A DNA stretch of 40,805 nt from Verrucomicrobiota bacterium (GCA_028872645.1 JAPKDK010000001.1:1-40805), one strand, 5' to 3'; positions 1-8,528 are shown, counted from the stretch's first letter. The notes: a model not told the origin generated them from the sequence alone. Translations and numbers: made by a program.

Positions 1-1338
1 TTTTGCTCCGGCCACTGGGGAGATTACTTCAGCCCGCCGCTGGAGCACAATGGCCGCCTTGTGAAGGGCGAGGGGTTTTGCGTCGATGATTTCACAAACA
101 AGGCGATGGCGTTTATGGAAAAAGCAAATAAGGCCGACAAGCCGTTTTTCGCTTATCTGCCGTACAACACACCGCACAGCCCGATGCAAGTGCCGGACCG
201 CTGGTGGAATAAATTTAAGGACAAAAAAATCACGATGCACAATCGAGACTCCAAAAAAGAAGACCTACCGCACTTACGGTGCGCACTGGCAATGTGCGAA
301 AACATCGATTGGAACGTCGGGCGCATTCTCAAAAAACTTAATGAAATGAAAATTGCTAACGATACCATCGTGGTGTTCTTCCACGACAACGGGCCGAATG
401 GGTGGCGTTGGAATGGCGGCATGAAAGGCCGCAAAGGCTCCACCGACGAAGGCGGCGTGCGCTCGCCGTTGCTCGTGCGTTGGCCCGGGCGAATCCCGAA
501 AGGTACGGAAGTAAAACCCATCGCGTCGGTGATTGATTTGCTGCCCACGCTGGCCGATTGCGCTGGCATTCCCGTCATTAGCAAAAAGAAACTCGATGGC
601 CGCAGCCTTAAGCCCTTTCTGTTGGGGCAAAAAGGGCAGTGGAAGGAGCGAATTATTTTTTCACACTGGAAAGGACGCGTGAGCGCGCGCACACAAACGC
701 ATCGGCTCGATCACACAGGGAAACTTTTTGATATGACCGCTGACCCTGGCCAACGCAAAGATATCAGCAAAACCAATCCAGCCCTCGCCACCCGCTTGCG
801 CGAACAAGTGGCCCACTGGAAAAAAACCGTGGTAGTGGAACTGGGCAAAGACACGCGCGCCTTTGTGATTGGCCATCCGGATTTTGAATGGACCCAAATC
901 CCCGCTCGCGACGCCACCGCCCACGGCGGTCTCAAGCGTTCCAATCGGTTTCCCAATTGCTCGTATTTTACAAACTGGACAAAGCTCGATGATCAACTCA
1001 TATGGCCCGCAGAGGTAGGTGCCGATGGGCGGTTTGAAGTGACGCTGCACTACGCCGTGCCCAAGGGCAGCGAAGGCACCGTGCTGGAGCTAAGCCACAA
1101 TGGCAACAAACTTCGCCACACGATTGCGCAGCCGCACGAAGCCCCCGCGCGCGGGCAGGAACACGACCGCGTGCCGCGGGCCGAATCGTACGTGAAAGAT
1201 TTCAAGTCAGTGAACATGGGCGAAATCGTCCTGCAAAAAGGTAAAGGCGAACTGACCCTGCGCGCGCTGGAAATCCCCGGCAAAGAGGCGCTGGAGTTTC
1301 GGCTGTTGATGCTGCGGCGGGTTGGGGCATCACGGTAG
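1..1338 (+). CDS. Sulfatase, 5'-truncated by the window edge
   Basis: The frame is open from base 1, so the gene starts upstream of the window; the GTG at 61 is internal. About 445 residues are visible. They carry the second half of a secreted type I sulfatase: the FFAYLPYNTPHSP segment typical of the family, HDNGPNG with the metal-binding Asp-Asn near visible residue 128, and the following GRKGSTDEGGVRSPLLVRWPG, whose Lys is usually in the active site. The formylglycine motif C-x-P-x-R lies outside the window, so activity cannot be judged. After the sulfatase fold there is an extra C-terminal domain of about 150 residues (from about HPDFEWTQIP) that looks like a beta-sandwich accessory domain. 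A decayed copy of its last 60 residues lies at 8279-8466. The expected role is hydrolysis of sulfate esters on polysaccharides outside the cytoplasm; the substrate is unknown. Confidence 0.93.
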   Translation, partial: FCSGHWGDYFSPPLEHNGRLVKGEGFCVDDFTNKAMAFMEKANKADKPFFAYLPYNTPHSPMQVPDRWWNKFKDKKITMHNRDSKKEDLPHLRCALAMCENIDWNVGRILKKLNEMKIANDTIVVFFHDNGPNGWRWNGGMKGRKGSTDEGGVRSPLLVRWPGRIPKGTEVKPIASVIDLLPTLADCAGIPVISKKKLDGRSLKPFLLGQKGQWKERIIFSHWKGRVSARTQTHRLDHTGKLFDMTADPGQRKDISKTNPALATRLREQVAHWKKTVVVELGKDTRAFVIGHPDFEWTQIPARDATAHGGLKRSNRFPNCSYFTNWTKLDDQLIWPAEVGADGRFEVTLHYAVPKGSEGTVLELSHNGNKLRHTIAQPHEAPARGQEHDRVPRAESYVKDFKSVNMGEIVLQKGKGELTLRALEIPGKEALEFRLLMLRRVGASR

Positions 1339-1377
1339 GGCGATGATTCGTATGTCCCTCCAAAAAACATTGAACAA

Positions 1378-1407
1378 TTTCTGTGTTTTCTGTGTCTCTG
1401 TGGTGAG
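1378..1407. repeat. TCTGTG-rich intergenic repeat-like element
   Basis: The 72-bp gap before the next gene contains a run of TCTGTG-type hexamers ending in CTGTGGTGAG just before the ATG. On the other strand this reads as CACCACAGAGACACAGA. I recall similar ACACAGAG-type strings recurring between genes in several environmental bacterial genomes, but I see only this copy here, so calling it an interspersed repeat is inference. Confidence 0.3.
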
Positions 1408-1410
1408 ATA

Positions 1411-2706
1411 ATGCGAGCCCTCGTTTTCATCACAACCGCGATTCTGGCGGCACCGGTGATAGCCGGCACGCCTGAGGCGATGTCGTTGCTGAAGGCGAAT
1501 TGTTTTTCTTGCCATAATCCGGACAAGGAAAAGGGCGGCCTCGACCTCACCACGCGTGCGGCCGCGCTGCGTGGCAGCGAGGAGGGCAAGGTGCTCCTGC
1601 CTGGACGGGCAGCGGCCAGCCGACTCATCCAATCGCTCCAGCCCGCCGCCGACCCGCACATGCCACCCAAGGTCCAGCTTTTGCCGCGCGCCATCACCGC
1701 GTTGTCGGACTGGGTGAATGCCGGGGCCGAGTGGGACGCCGCGTTATTAAAGGACCGCGCGCGACCGGCGCACGACACATTGGTCGCGTTGCCAAAAGGT
1801 TATGCGCCCGTGCTTGGCGTGGCGCTGTCGCCGGACGCCAAGCGGCTCGCCATCGCGCGCGGCAGCACGGTGGTGGTGCATGACCTGTCACAAACCAACA
1901 AAGTGGTGGCGACGCTCGCCGGTCATCGCGATGCCGTGCAGTCCATTGCCTGGAGCCCTGATGGCCGATGGCTCGCCACCGGTGGCTATCGCAAGGTGCA
2001 GCTGTGGAATTCCAGTTTAATACTCGCGCGCGAGTTGACCGCCTTGGACGGGCGCGTGACGGCGCTGCAGTTCGCGGACGACAACGCCACGTTGTTCACC
2101 GCTGATGGCGCGCCGGCCTCCAGCGGGATGGTGCGCCGATGGAAACTGTCCGACGGCGCAAGACTCGCCGAGTGGCGCGCGCATGGGGATACAATTTACG
2201 GGATGGCCACCAGCCACGATGGGCGGCAGCTCGCCACCGCCGGAGCCGACGGCGTGGCCAAGGTTTGGGATTTGGAGACACACAAGATGACCGTCCAGCT
2301 CGAGGGGCATCAAGGCGCGGTGTTTGGCGTGGCGTTTAACAGTGACGGTCAAAGGCTGGCCACCGCCAGCGCGGATCATGAGTTGCTGGTTTGGGATTTA
2401 AAAACGCGCCAGAAGATCACAGTGATTCGCGTACACAAGGGCGGCGTCACCGCGCTACGCTGGACATCCGACGACAAGGCGCTGGTGACCGCCTGCGAGG
2501 ACGGCTTGGCGCGCGTGTTTACGGACATAAAAAGCCACGACGGCGCGCAGAGCTCCGGCACCGCGCGCGAGGGTAAACTGTCGGGTGCAACCGGCCGCTT
2601 GCACGCGGTGGATGTTTCGGCCGATGCCAAGCTCGTCGTCACCGGCGGCCAAAACGGCGCGGTGTATTTGTGGCGCGACCGGAAACTCGCGGCGACATTG
2701 AAATGA
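1411..2706 (+). CDS. Secreted cytochrome-c / WD40 beta-propeller protein
   Basis: 431 residues starting at ATG 1411. A signal peptide (MRALVFITTAILAAPVIAG) is followed by a planctomycete-type cytochrome c domain (PSCyt1-like) with a CFSCH haem-binding motif at residues 31-35 and the MPP segment seen in this family. From about residue 130 to the end the protein consists of WD40 repeats, recognisable as LSPDAKRLAIARG, WSPDGRWLATGG, TSHDGRQLATAGADGVAKVWD, FNSDGQRLATASADHELLVWD and VSADAKLVVTGGQNGAVYLW. The family is known from PVC genomes next to DUF1549/DUF1553 and DUF1501 genes, and that is the order here. Its stop overlaps the next start (ATGA at 2703-2706), so translation is coupled. A periplasmic electron-transfer and scaffold role is inferred. 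Confidence 0.9.
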   Translation: MRALVFITTAILAAPVIAGTPEAMSLLKANCFSCHNPDKEKGGLDLTTRAAALRGSEEGKVLLPGRAAASRLIQSLQPAADPHMPPKVQLLPRAITALSDWVNAGAEWDAALLKDRARPAHDTLVALPKGYAPVLGVALSPDAKRLAIARGSTVVVHDLSQTNKVVATLAGHRDAVQSIAWSPDGRWLATGGYRKVQLWNSSLILARELTALDGRVTALQFADDNATLFTADGAPASSGMVRRWKLSDGARLAEWRAHGDTIYGMATSHDGRQLATAGADGVAKVWDLETHKMTVQLEGHQGAVFGVAFNSDGQRLATASADHELLVWDLKTRQKITVIRVHKGGVTALRWTSDDKALVTACEDGLARVFTDIKSHDGAQSSGTAREGKLSGATGRLHAVDVSADAKLVVTGGQNGAVYLWRDRKLAATLK

Positions 2707-5162
2707 AAAGCTTGTCAGCCATTTTAGTTTTGATTGGGGTAGCGGGCTGCACCTCGCTGCCCGAGGGTGCGCCGCGGGTTTCGGGCATCACGCTGTCGCC
2801 CGTCGCAGTGGCGCTGGAGGTGGATGCGCGGCAGCGGTTGCTGGTGAGCGGCGCCATCGCGGGCCGCGAGGTGGACGTGACGCATTATGTGAATTTTTCT
2901 ACCGACAAACCCAAGGTGGCGGTGGTGGATCGCACGGGCCAAGTGCGCGCCGTGGGGCCGGGCGAGGCGGTGGTGACGGCGAAGTACGGTTCGCACACCG
3001 CGCAATTCAAACTGACCGTCAAGCCGCGCGCGGCAAATCAGCCGTTGAGTTTCGTGAATGACGTTCTGCCAATTCTCAGCAAGGCGGGCTGCAACGCGGG
3101 CTCGTGTCACGCCAAGCCGGAGGGTCAAAATGGTTTCAAACTCTCGGTGTTCACTTACGATCCCGAAAGCGATTGGCGCGAGATTGTTGAGGACGCGCGC
3201 GGGCGGCGGGTGTTCCCGGCGTTCCCATCGGAGAGTCTCATTGTTAAAAAGGCAACGCTGGCCATCCCGCACGAGGGCGGGCAGCGCATCCAGCCGGGCT
3301 CGGAATCGGAACGGGTGCTGCTAAAGTGGATTCGCGACGGGATGGTTTTTCAGCGCGAAGATGAGCCGGCGCTGGAGCGCGTGAGCGTGCTGCCGACGGC
3401 GCGCGTGTATCGGCGCGAGCAATCGCAGCGGCTCATCGTGCAGGCGCATTACTCCGATGGCAGCGTACGCGACGTGACCGGGCTGGCGGATTTCGTCGCC
3501 AACGATGGCGAGGTGGCGACGGTTGATGATCACGGCCGCGTGATCGTCGGCACGGTTCATGGCGAGAGCACCATTCTCGCGCGTTACATGGGGCAGGTGG
3601 CCATTGCGCGTATCACGGTGCCGGCGGAAAACCGACTGCCTGCCGAGCAGTATGCCGCGTTGCCGAAAAACAATTTCATCGACGAGTTGGCACACGTGCA
3701 GTTTGAGCGACTGGGGTTGTTTCCCTCAGATCTTTGCACAGACGTGGAGTTCTTGAGGCGCGCCTCGCTGGATGCCATCGGCCGCCTGCCGTCGCCGATC
3801 GAGGCGAAAGCGTTCATCGATGACCCCTCGCCGGACAAGCGCGGGAAACTCATCGAGCGCCTGCTGGCCGACCCCGCTTATGCCGACCATTGGGCGAACC
3901 AGTGGGCGGACCTCGTGCGGCCCAATCCCGACCGCGCGGGTCTAAAGAGCGTTTACATTCTCGACCAGTGGCTGCGCGAGTCCTTCCGCGCCAACCTACC
4001 AATGGACCAATTCGCGCGCGCGATGGTCGCGGCCAGCGGCAGCACGCATCGGTTTGGGCCGACAGTCGTCTATCGCGACAAGCGCACGCCGCCGGAGTTG
4101 GCGAAGATTTTCAGCCAGGTTTTTCTCGGCACGCGGCTCGAGTGCGCGCGCTGCCACAATCATCCAAACGAGAAATGGACGCTCACCGATTTCCATGCGT
4201 TCTCGGCATTCTTCGGGAAAATCGGCCGCAAGGGCTCGGGCGTTTCGCCGCCGATTTCCGGCGGCACGGAATGGTTTTTTGCCGGTGGCAGCGGCAGCGT
4301 GAAACACCCCGTCACCGGCGAGGCCCTTGCCCCCAAGCCGCCCGGCGCGCCCACGCCCGAGCTCGACGCCAAGGCCGACCCGCGCGAGGTGCTGGTGGAC
4401 TGGATAACCGCGCCGGACAATCCATTCTTCGCGCGCGCGATGGTGAACCGCGTGTGGGGAAATTTTTTCGGGCGCGGACTCGTGGAACCGGTGGACGACC
4501 TGCGCACCTCCAACCCGCCCGTCAACGCCGCGTTGCTCGACGCGCTCGCGAAACATTTTGTTGAAATGAAGTACGACCAAAAGGCGATCATCCGCACCGT
4601 GATGCAAAGCCGCCTATACCAACTCAGCCACACGCCGAACGAAACCAACACCGCCGACACGCGCAACTTTTCCCGGATGTATTTGCGCCGCCTACGCGCG
4701 GAGGTGCTTATGGATGCCATCGGCGACGTGACCGGCGTGCCGTCCAGTTTTTCCGCCACGTGGCCCGGTGCGCGCGCGGTGGAGACGTGGAATTTTAAAA
4801 TCAGCAGTGAATTCCTCGACGCCTTTGGCCGACCCAACTCCAGTAGCGATCCTCCCTGCGAACGCAACACATCCGGCACCATCGTCCAGGCGCTGCACCT
4901 GATGCACGGCGACGGGTTGCAGAAAAAAATTACCCACGCGCAAGGCCGCGCCCGCCGCCTGGCCGACAGTAAAATGACCGTGGCCGAAATCGCCGATGAA
5001 GTTTACCTTGCCACCCTCAGCCGCCGCCCCACCCAAGCCGAACGCGCCCAAGTCGAAAAATTCTACGAAACCATCAAAGACAAAAAAGACGCCCGCCGCA
5101 CCGCCACCGAAGATTTCATCTGGGCCATCATCAACTCGGCAGAGTTCATTTTTAACCATTAA
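2703..5162 (+). CDS. Ig-like / DUF1549 / DUF1553 cytochrome lipoprotein
   Basis: 819 residues from ATG 2703; an in-frame GTG at 2670 lies inside the previous gene and would spoil the signal peptide. MKSLSAILVLIGVAGC is a lipoprotein signal with the lipidated Cys at residue 16. Residues about 25-110 are a BIG2-like Ig domain, and a second such domain precedes the DUF1549 part (about residues 225-305). Between them lies GCNAGSCH (residues 129-136), a haem-attachment-like motif with four residues between the cysteines (CX4CH). DUF1549 spans about 325-530 and includes a second, canonical motif CARCHNHP (Cys481, Cys484, His485). DUF1553 fills about 560-800 (RAMVNRVWGNFFGRGLVEP, RRLRAEVLMDAI). The family is abundant in Planctomycetes and Verrucomicrobia, always paired with DUF1501; its biochemical role is unproven. 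It overlaps the upstream WD40 gene by 4 bp. Confidence 0.93.
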   Translation: MKSLSAILVLIGVAGCTSLPEGAPRVSGITLSPVAVALEVDARQRLLVSGAIAGREVDVTHYVNFSTDKPKVAVVDRTGQVRAVGPGEAVVTAKYGSHTAQFKLTVKPRAANQPLSFVNDVLPILSKAGCNAGSCHAKPEGQNGFKLSVFTYDPESDWREIVEDARGRRVFPAFPSESLIVKKATLAIPHEGGQRIQPGSESERVLLKWIRDGMVFQREDEPALERVSVLPTARVYRREQSQRLIVQAHYSDGSVRDVTGLADFVANDGEVATVDDHGRVIVGTVHGESTILARYMGQVAIARITVPAENRLPAEQYAALPKNNFIDELAHVQFERLGLFPSDLCTDVEFLRRASLDAIGRLPSPIEAKAFIDDPSPDKRGKLIERLLADPAYADHWANQWADLVRPNPDRAGLKSVYILDQWLRESFRANLPMDQFARAMVAASGSTHRFGPTVVYRDKRTPPELAKIFSQVFLGTRLECARCHNHPNEKWTLTDFHAFSAFFGKIGRKGSGVSPPISGGTEWFFAGGSGSVKHPVTGEALAPKPPGAPTPELDAKADPREVLVDWITAPDNPFFARAMVNRVWGNFFGRGLVEPVDDLRTSNPPVNAALLDALAKHFVEMKYDQKAIIRTVMQSRLYQLSHTPNETNTADTRNFSRMYLRRLRAEVLMDAIGDVTGVPSSFSATWPGARAVETWNFKISSEFLDAFGRPNSSSDPPCERNTSGTIVQALHLMHGDGLQKKITHAQGRARRLADSKMTVAEIADEVYLATLSRRPTQAERAQVEKFYETIKDKKDARRTATEDFIWAIINSAEFIFNH

Positions 5163-5236
5163 GAATTTTTGATTTACGACAGTCGGCCATGATGAATTTG
5201 TGTTACTTTTAATCCGTCGAAATGGCTGGCCTTGAG

Positions 5237-5246
5237 AGGGGTGATT
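5237..5246 (+). promoter_or_regulatory. Strong ribosome-binding site for the DUF1501 gene
   Basis: AGGGGTGATT lies 4-13 bases before ATG 5251 and closely matches the anti-Shine-Dalgarno complement AGGAGGTGAT. It supports that start and suggests independent, efficient initiation after the 88-bp gap that follows the DUF1549/DUF1553 gene. Confidence 0.6.
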
Positions 5247-5250
5247 TTTT

Positions 5251-6567
5251 ATGAACCGGACAAAATATAATTGCGCGGGCATGGGCCGGCGAGATTTTCT
5301 GCAGGTGGGCTTGGGCGGCATGCTGGGCTTGGGGTTGGCGGATTTGTTGCGGGCACGGGAGGCAAAGGCGGGGAAAAAGATTAACTGTATTCTCGTTTGG
5401 CTGGATGGCGGGCCGTCGCATTATGAAACTTTTGATCCGAAGCCAGATGCGCCGAAGGAGATTCGCGGCGAATTTGGGGCAATGAAGACGAGCGTGCCGG
5501 GGGTGCATTTTTGCGACAAGGTGCCGCACTTGGCGAAGGTGGCGGACAAAGTGACGGTCGTACGATCGATCTGGCACAAGGATCCCAATCACGGCGGCGG
5601 CAATCATTATATGATGACCGGCCGGCCGACGCCCGTGCCAGTGAACTGCGGGGCCTTTGTGACCTTCCATCCGTCGTTCGGGGCGACGACCAGTTATGCG
5701 CGCGGCGTGATCGATGGCTTGCCGCCGTACATGTCGATGGACCGAATGACGCGCTCGGGCGGGCCGAATTTTCTCGGCGCAGAGCACGCGCCTTTTGTCA
5801 TCTCGGGCGATCCCAGCAACAAAAGTTTTAAGGTGCGCGATGTGGTTTTGCCGCAGGGCATCAGCGAGGGCCGCGCGGAAAATCGCCGCCGGTTGCGGCG
5901 CGATCTGGATAATCTGCTGCGCATCACCGACAAGGTGGCGAAGGATCCGGCGGTAAGCTTCGACCGCTTTAACGCGCAGGGCGTCGACCTTGTCACCTCA
6001 ACCGCCGCGCAAAAGGCGTTCGATATTTCGCAGGAGGACGACAAGGTGCGCGATCGTTACGGCCGGAACTCATTTGGCCAGCGCATGCTGTTGGCGCGGC
6101 GCTTGACGGAGGTGGGCGTGTCGTTTGTCACGGTTTATTATGGCGGCTGGGATCATCACAGGAATATATTTAAGACGCTCAACGGCAAATTCATGACCCA
6201 ATGGGATCAAGGCCTCGCGGCCCTCATTGCCGATCTCGACGATCGCGGGCAGCTCGATAACACGATGGTCGTTTGCCTCGGCGAATTTGGCCGCACGCCC
6301 AAGGTTAATAAAAACGCCGGACGCGATCACTGGCCCGGCGCGATGAGCGTGCTGTTGGCCGGGGCGGGAATTCCGCGCGGGCAAATCGTCGGCGCCACCG
6401 ACGCAAAGGGCTACTACGCCGCCGAAAATGTTTACACGCCGGAAGACTTTGCCGCGTCGCTTTACCACAAGCTGGGTATCGATCCGCATCAGGTGCTGCA
6501 CACCGCCACCGGACGGCCGGTGCAGTTGGTGGACGGCGGTTCGCGCATCAAGGAACTCTTCGCGTGA
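5251..6567 (+). CDS. Tat-exported DUF1501 protein
   Basis: 438 residues. The N-terminus has a twin-arginine signal (GMGRRDFLQVGLGGMLGLGLADLL). The body is a full DUF1501 domain, a member of the alkaline-phosphatase/sulfatase-like superfamily: CILVWLDGGPSHYETFDPK near residue 50, then GGWDHHRNIF around residue 300, then LGEFGRTPKVN and GRDHWPGAMSVLLAGAG. These segments hold the Asp and His residues that bind metal in related enzymes. DUF1501 genes almost always sit directly after a DUF1549/DUF1553 gene, as here, so the two products probably form one periplasmic unit; the reaction is not established. The stop is coupled to the next gene (TGATG at 6565-6569). Confidence 0.93.
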   Translation: MNRTKYNCAGMGRRDFLQVGLGGMLGLGLADLLRAREAKAGKKINCILVWLDGGPSHYETFDPKPDAPKEIRGEFGAMKTSVPGVHFCDKVPHLAKVADKVTVVRSIWHKDPNHGGGNHYMMTGRPTPVPVNCGAFVTFHPSFGATTSYARGVIDGLPPYMSMDRMTRSGGPNFLGAEHAPFVISGDPSNKSFKVRDVVLPQGISEGRAENRRRLRRDLDNLLRITDKVAKDPAVSFDRFNAQGVDLVTSTAAQKAFDISQEDDKVRDRYGRNSFGQRMLLARRLTEVGVSFVTVYYGGWDHHRNIFKTLNGKFMTQWDQGLAALIADLDDRGQLDNTMVVCLGEFGRTPKVNKNAGRDHWPGAMSVLLAGAGIPRGQIVGATDAKGYYAAENVYTPEDFAASLYHKLGIDPHQVLHTATGRPVQLVDGGSRIKELFA

Positions 6568-8216
6568 TGGGCCTCGCACTCATTGCGGCAATCTTATTTT
6601 CACTCACGGCAGCCGCTGCACCGCCGCAGGTGGATTGGCTTTTTCCCATCGGCGCCCAGCGCGGCAGCGAGGCGCTCGCGCAAATCGGCGGCAAGTTTCA
6701 ATGGCCCTTAAAAACTTGGGTGGACGATCCCGGAATCACGATCACAGCCGATGCTAAAAAAAAGGGCTTCTTCAAAATCACCGTCACGAAAGGCGTCACC
6801 CCTGGGCCTCATCTCGTGCGTTTTTATGATGGCAACGGCACCGCGCCGCCGCGCGTTTTTTTTGTGAGCAAAGCGCCTGATGTTCCGGAGAAAGAGCCGA
6901 ACAACGAAATGCTCTTACCGCAGGCGGTGGACGTGCTGCCCGCTGTCGTCCACGGCAAACTGCAAAGTAGCGGCGATGTGGATAGTTACCGCGTCAAACT
7001 CAAGGCCGGCCAAATTTTCATCGCGCAGCTCGACGCGTACACCGCCGGTGTTTCGATGGATGCGTTGCTGCTGCTGCGCGATCACCGAGGCGTGAAGCTC
7101 GCCTTTAATCATGACGCCCACTCACTCGACCCGCGTCTCGTGTGGCCATGCGATCGCGATGGCGAATATGTTTTGCAGGTCGCCGCGTTCAAATTTCCCG
7201 CCAACAGCAGCTCGAGTTTCATCGGCGGTGCAAATTATGTTTATCGCATCACCCTCACCAACGGCCCGTGGATCCGCCACGCTTGGCCGCACGGCGCGGC
7301 TTCCACGAAAGGCAGCGTTGGATTGATTGGCTGGAACTTAAAAAACACCTCCGCCGCCACGCCCGAAAATTCCAGCCGCGAAACCATTGTGGCGGTAGAT
7401 GCCGCAAATGGCCCGCTGCGATTGCCGGTGACGCCGTGGCCACAGTTGGCTGAGCACGAGCCCAATGACACCAACGCTACTGCGCAATTATTCGCCGCAC
7501 CCGCGACGATTTCCGGCCGCATCGACAAGCCCGGCGACATCGATCGCTTTGCCTTCACCGCCAAGAAAGGCGCGCGCTATCGGCTGGACATCGATTCGTT
7601 TACGCTCGGCTTCCTGCTGGACGCGCGGTTGTCGGTCGAGAATTCCGCCGGCAAAGAACTCACCAACAACGATGACGCCAATAAAAACCGCGACCCGCTG
7701 CTCAACTGGACCGCCCCCGCCGCCGGCCGTTTCTGCGCGGTTGTTCGCAGTCTGTTGCACAAAGGCGGTGGTGAATATTTTTACACGCTGAAAATTCACC
7801 AACCCGAACCAAGCTTCAGCGCCACCGTCGCCGCGCCGCAATTCGCCATAAACGCCGGCGTCACCAACGAAGTGAAAGTGACCGTCAATTATCTCGACGG
7901 CTACAAAGGTAAACTCACCGTCGCCGCAAAAGGTTTGCCCAAAGGCGTGAGCGCCGCGCCGGTCATCATGGAAAAGAAAGGCACCGCCACCCTCAAACTC
8001 ATCGCCGCCAAAGACGCACCGCCCCACAACTCCCCGCTAACCATTACCATCACGCCCGAAGGCAAACCCGCCACGCCCGCCACCGTCGCCCTCACCAGCG
8101 CCAGCGTTAACAACGGCGTCCCCCAAGGCTTCCCCGACTTCATCATCCCCACCTCGCCCCACCTCTGGCTCTCCGTGCTCCCGGCTAAGCCGCCTGCTAA
8201 GAAGCCGAAGCCGTGA
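6567..8216 (+). CDS. Secreted protein with two PPC-like domains
   Basis: 549 residues from ATG 6567, which overlaps the DUF1501 stop by one base; a GTG at 6564 would add one residue. A signal peptide (MGLALIAAILFSLTAAAA) precedes an N-terminal beta-rich region and two bacterial pre-peptidase C-terminal (PPC)-like domains. Their hallmarks are EKEPNNEMLLPQ...GDVDSYRVKLKAGQ (about residues 110-230) and EHEPNDTNATAQ...GDIDRFAFTAKKGARYRLDI (about 295-410). A further Ig-like region closes the protein. No catalytic domain is visible, so it is probably a structural or binding partner of the upstream DUF1549/DUF1553 and DUF1501 proteins, with which it appears in one transcription unit. The C-terminus is Pro/Lys-rich and ends in a 17-bp tandem duplication that spans the stop codon. 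Confidence 0.87.
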   Translation: MGLALIAAILFSLTAAAAPPQVDWLFPIGAQRGSEALAQIGGKFQWPLKTWVDDPGITITADAKKKGFFKITVTKGVTPGPHLVRFYDGNGTAPPRVFFVSKAPDVPEKEPNNEMLLPQAVDVLPAVVHGKLQSSGDVDSYRVKLKAGQIFIAQLDAYTAGVSMDALLLLRDHRGVKLAFNHDAHSLDPRLVWPCDRDGEYVLQVAAFKFPANSSSSFIGGANYVYRITLTNGPWIRHAWPHGAASTKGSVGLIGWNLKNTSAATPENSSRETIVAVDAANGPLRLPVTPWPQLAEHEPNDTNATAQLFAAPATISGRIDKPGDIDRFAFTAKKGARYRLDIDSFTLGFLLDARLSVENSAGKELTNNDDANKNRDPLLNWTAPAAGRFCAVVRSLLHKGGGEYFYTLKIHQPEPSFSATVAAPQFAINAGVTNEVKVTVNYLDGYKGKLTVAAKGLPKGVSAAPVIMEKKGTATLKLIAAKDAPPHNSPLTITITPEGKPATPATVALTSASVNNGVPQGFPDFIIPTSPHLWLSVLPAKPPAKKPKP

Positions 8217-8232
8217 AGAAGCCGAAGCCGTG
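8199..8232 (+). repeat. 17-bp tandem duplication across a stop codon
   Basis: AAGAAGCCGAAGCCGTG occurs twice in exact tandem (8199-8215 and 8216-8232). The first copy supplies the last codons and the TG of the stop of the PPC gene; the second is untranslated. It abuts the remnant that begins at 8232 and probably marks a rearrangement junction. Confidence 0.8.
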
Positions 8233-8278
8233 AAATTAACTGCACGGTGAATGCGCTGAAGTAACCGTTTCTGTTCCG
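8232..8278 (+). pseudogene. Remnant: 3' end of a second propeller gene
   Basis: Bases 8232-8264 encode EINCTVNALK-stop, nearly identical to the last ten codons of the intact propeller gene (EINCTVNVLK-stop at 10764-10796). The similarity continues about 15 bases past the stop (CCGTTTCTGTTCCGG versus CGGTTACTGCTCCGG). There is no upstream part of the gene, so this is a tail left by deletion or unequal recombination. It lies immediately before a sulfatase remnant. Confidence 0.75.
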
Positions 8279-8466
8279 GATCGTGGAATGGAGAATGACC
8301 GTCCGCCGAGCAAGGGTTTGTACGTGAAAAACTTCAGGGCGGTGAATATGGCATGATCGAATTAAAAAAGAGCAAGGGCGAGTTCACGCTGCGCGCGCTG
8401 AAAATTCCCGACCCAGAGGTGCTGGAGTTTCGGCTGTTGATGCTGCGGAGCGTGCCTCCGCGGTGA
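8279..8466 (+). pseudogene. Remnant: C-terminus of a second sulfatase, frameshifted
   Basis: The translation from 8279 reads DRGMENDRPP...LYVKNFRAVNM and then stops at 8354. One base further over, the frame continues as MIELKKSKGEFTLRALKIP...VLEFRLLMLRSV to a stop at 8464-8466. Both parts align with the last 60 residues of the sulfatase ending at 1338, including a shared 27-base stretch near the end. One G is missing at about 8350, a -1 frameshift relative to the intact gene. No sulfatase catalytic region is present. This is a dead fragment of a paralogous sulfatase that carried the same C-terminal domain. Confidence 0.85.
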
Positions 8467-8485
8467 AAATGAAAACGGGTCGTTA

Positions 8486-8513
8486 TTGACACTTCCTGTT
8501 GCTGCTCCACAAT
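8486..8513 (+). promoter_or_regulatory. Possible promoter for the DUF6797/propeller gene
   Basis: A perfect TTGACA box at 8486-8491 is followed, after 16 bases, by CACAAT (8508-8513), which matches four of six positions of TATAAT. The start codon is at 8529, so the leader would be very short. It lies directly after the pseudogene remnants, where a new promoter would be needed. Sequence match only. Confidence 0.35.
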
Positions 8514-8528
8514 CGGCGCCGACCATTT

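Noticed and set aside
2670..2702. GTG start at 2670 for the DUF1549/DUF1553 gene
   Set aside because: It would lie 33 bases inside the WD40 gene and put charged residues before the lipoprotein signal; the ATG at 2703 gives a proper lipobox.
3890..4564. 224-residue plus-strand frame inside the DUF1549/DUF1553 gene
   Set aside because: Arg/Ala-rich alternate-frame product of GC-rich coding DNA; the in-frame gene carries all the family motifs.
4160..4882. 240-residue minus-strand frame inside the DUF1549/DUF1553 gene
   Set aside because: Antisense shadow of a well-supported gene; Ser/Pro/Arg-rich without motifs.
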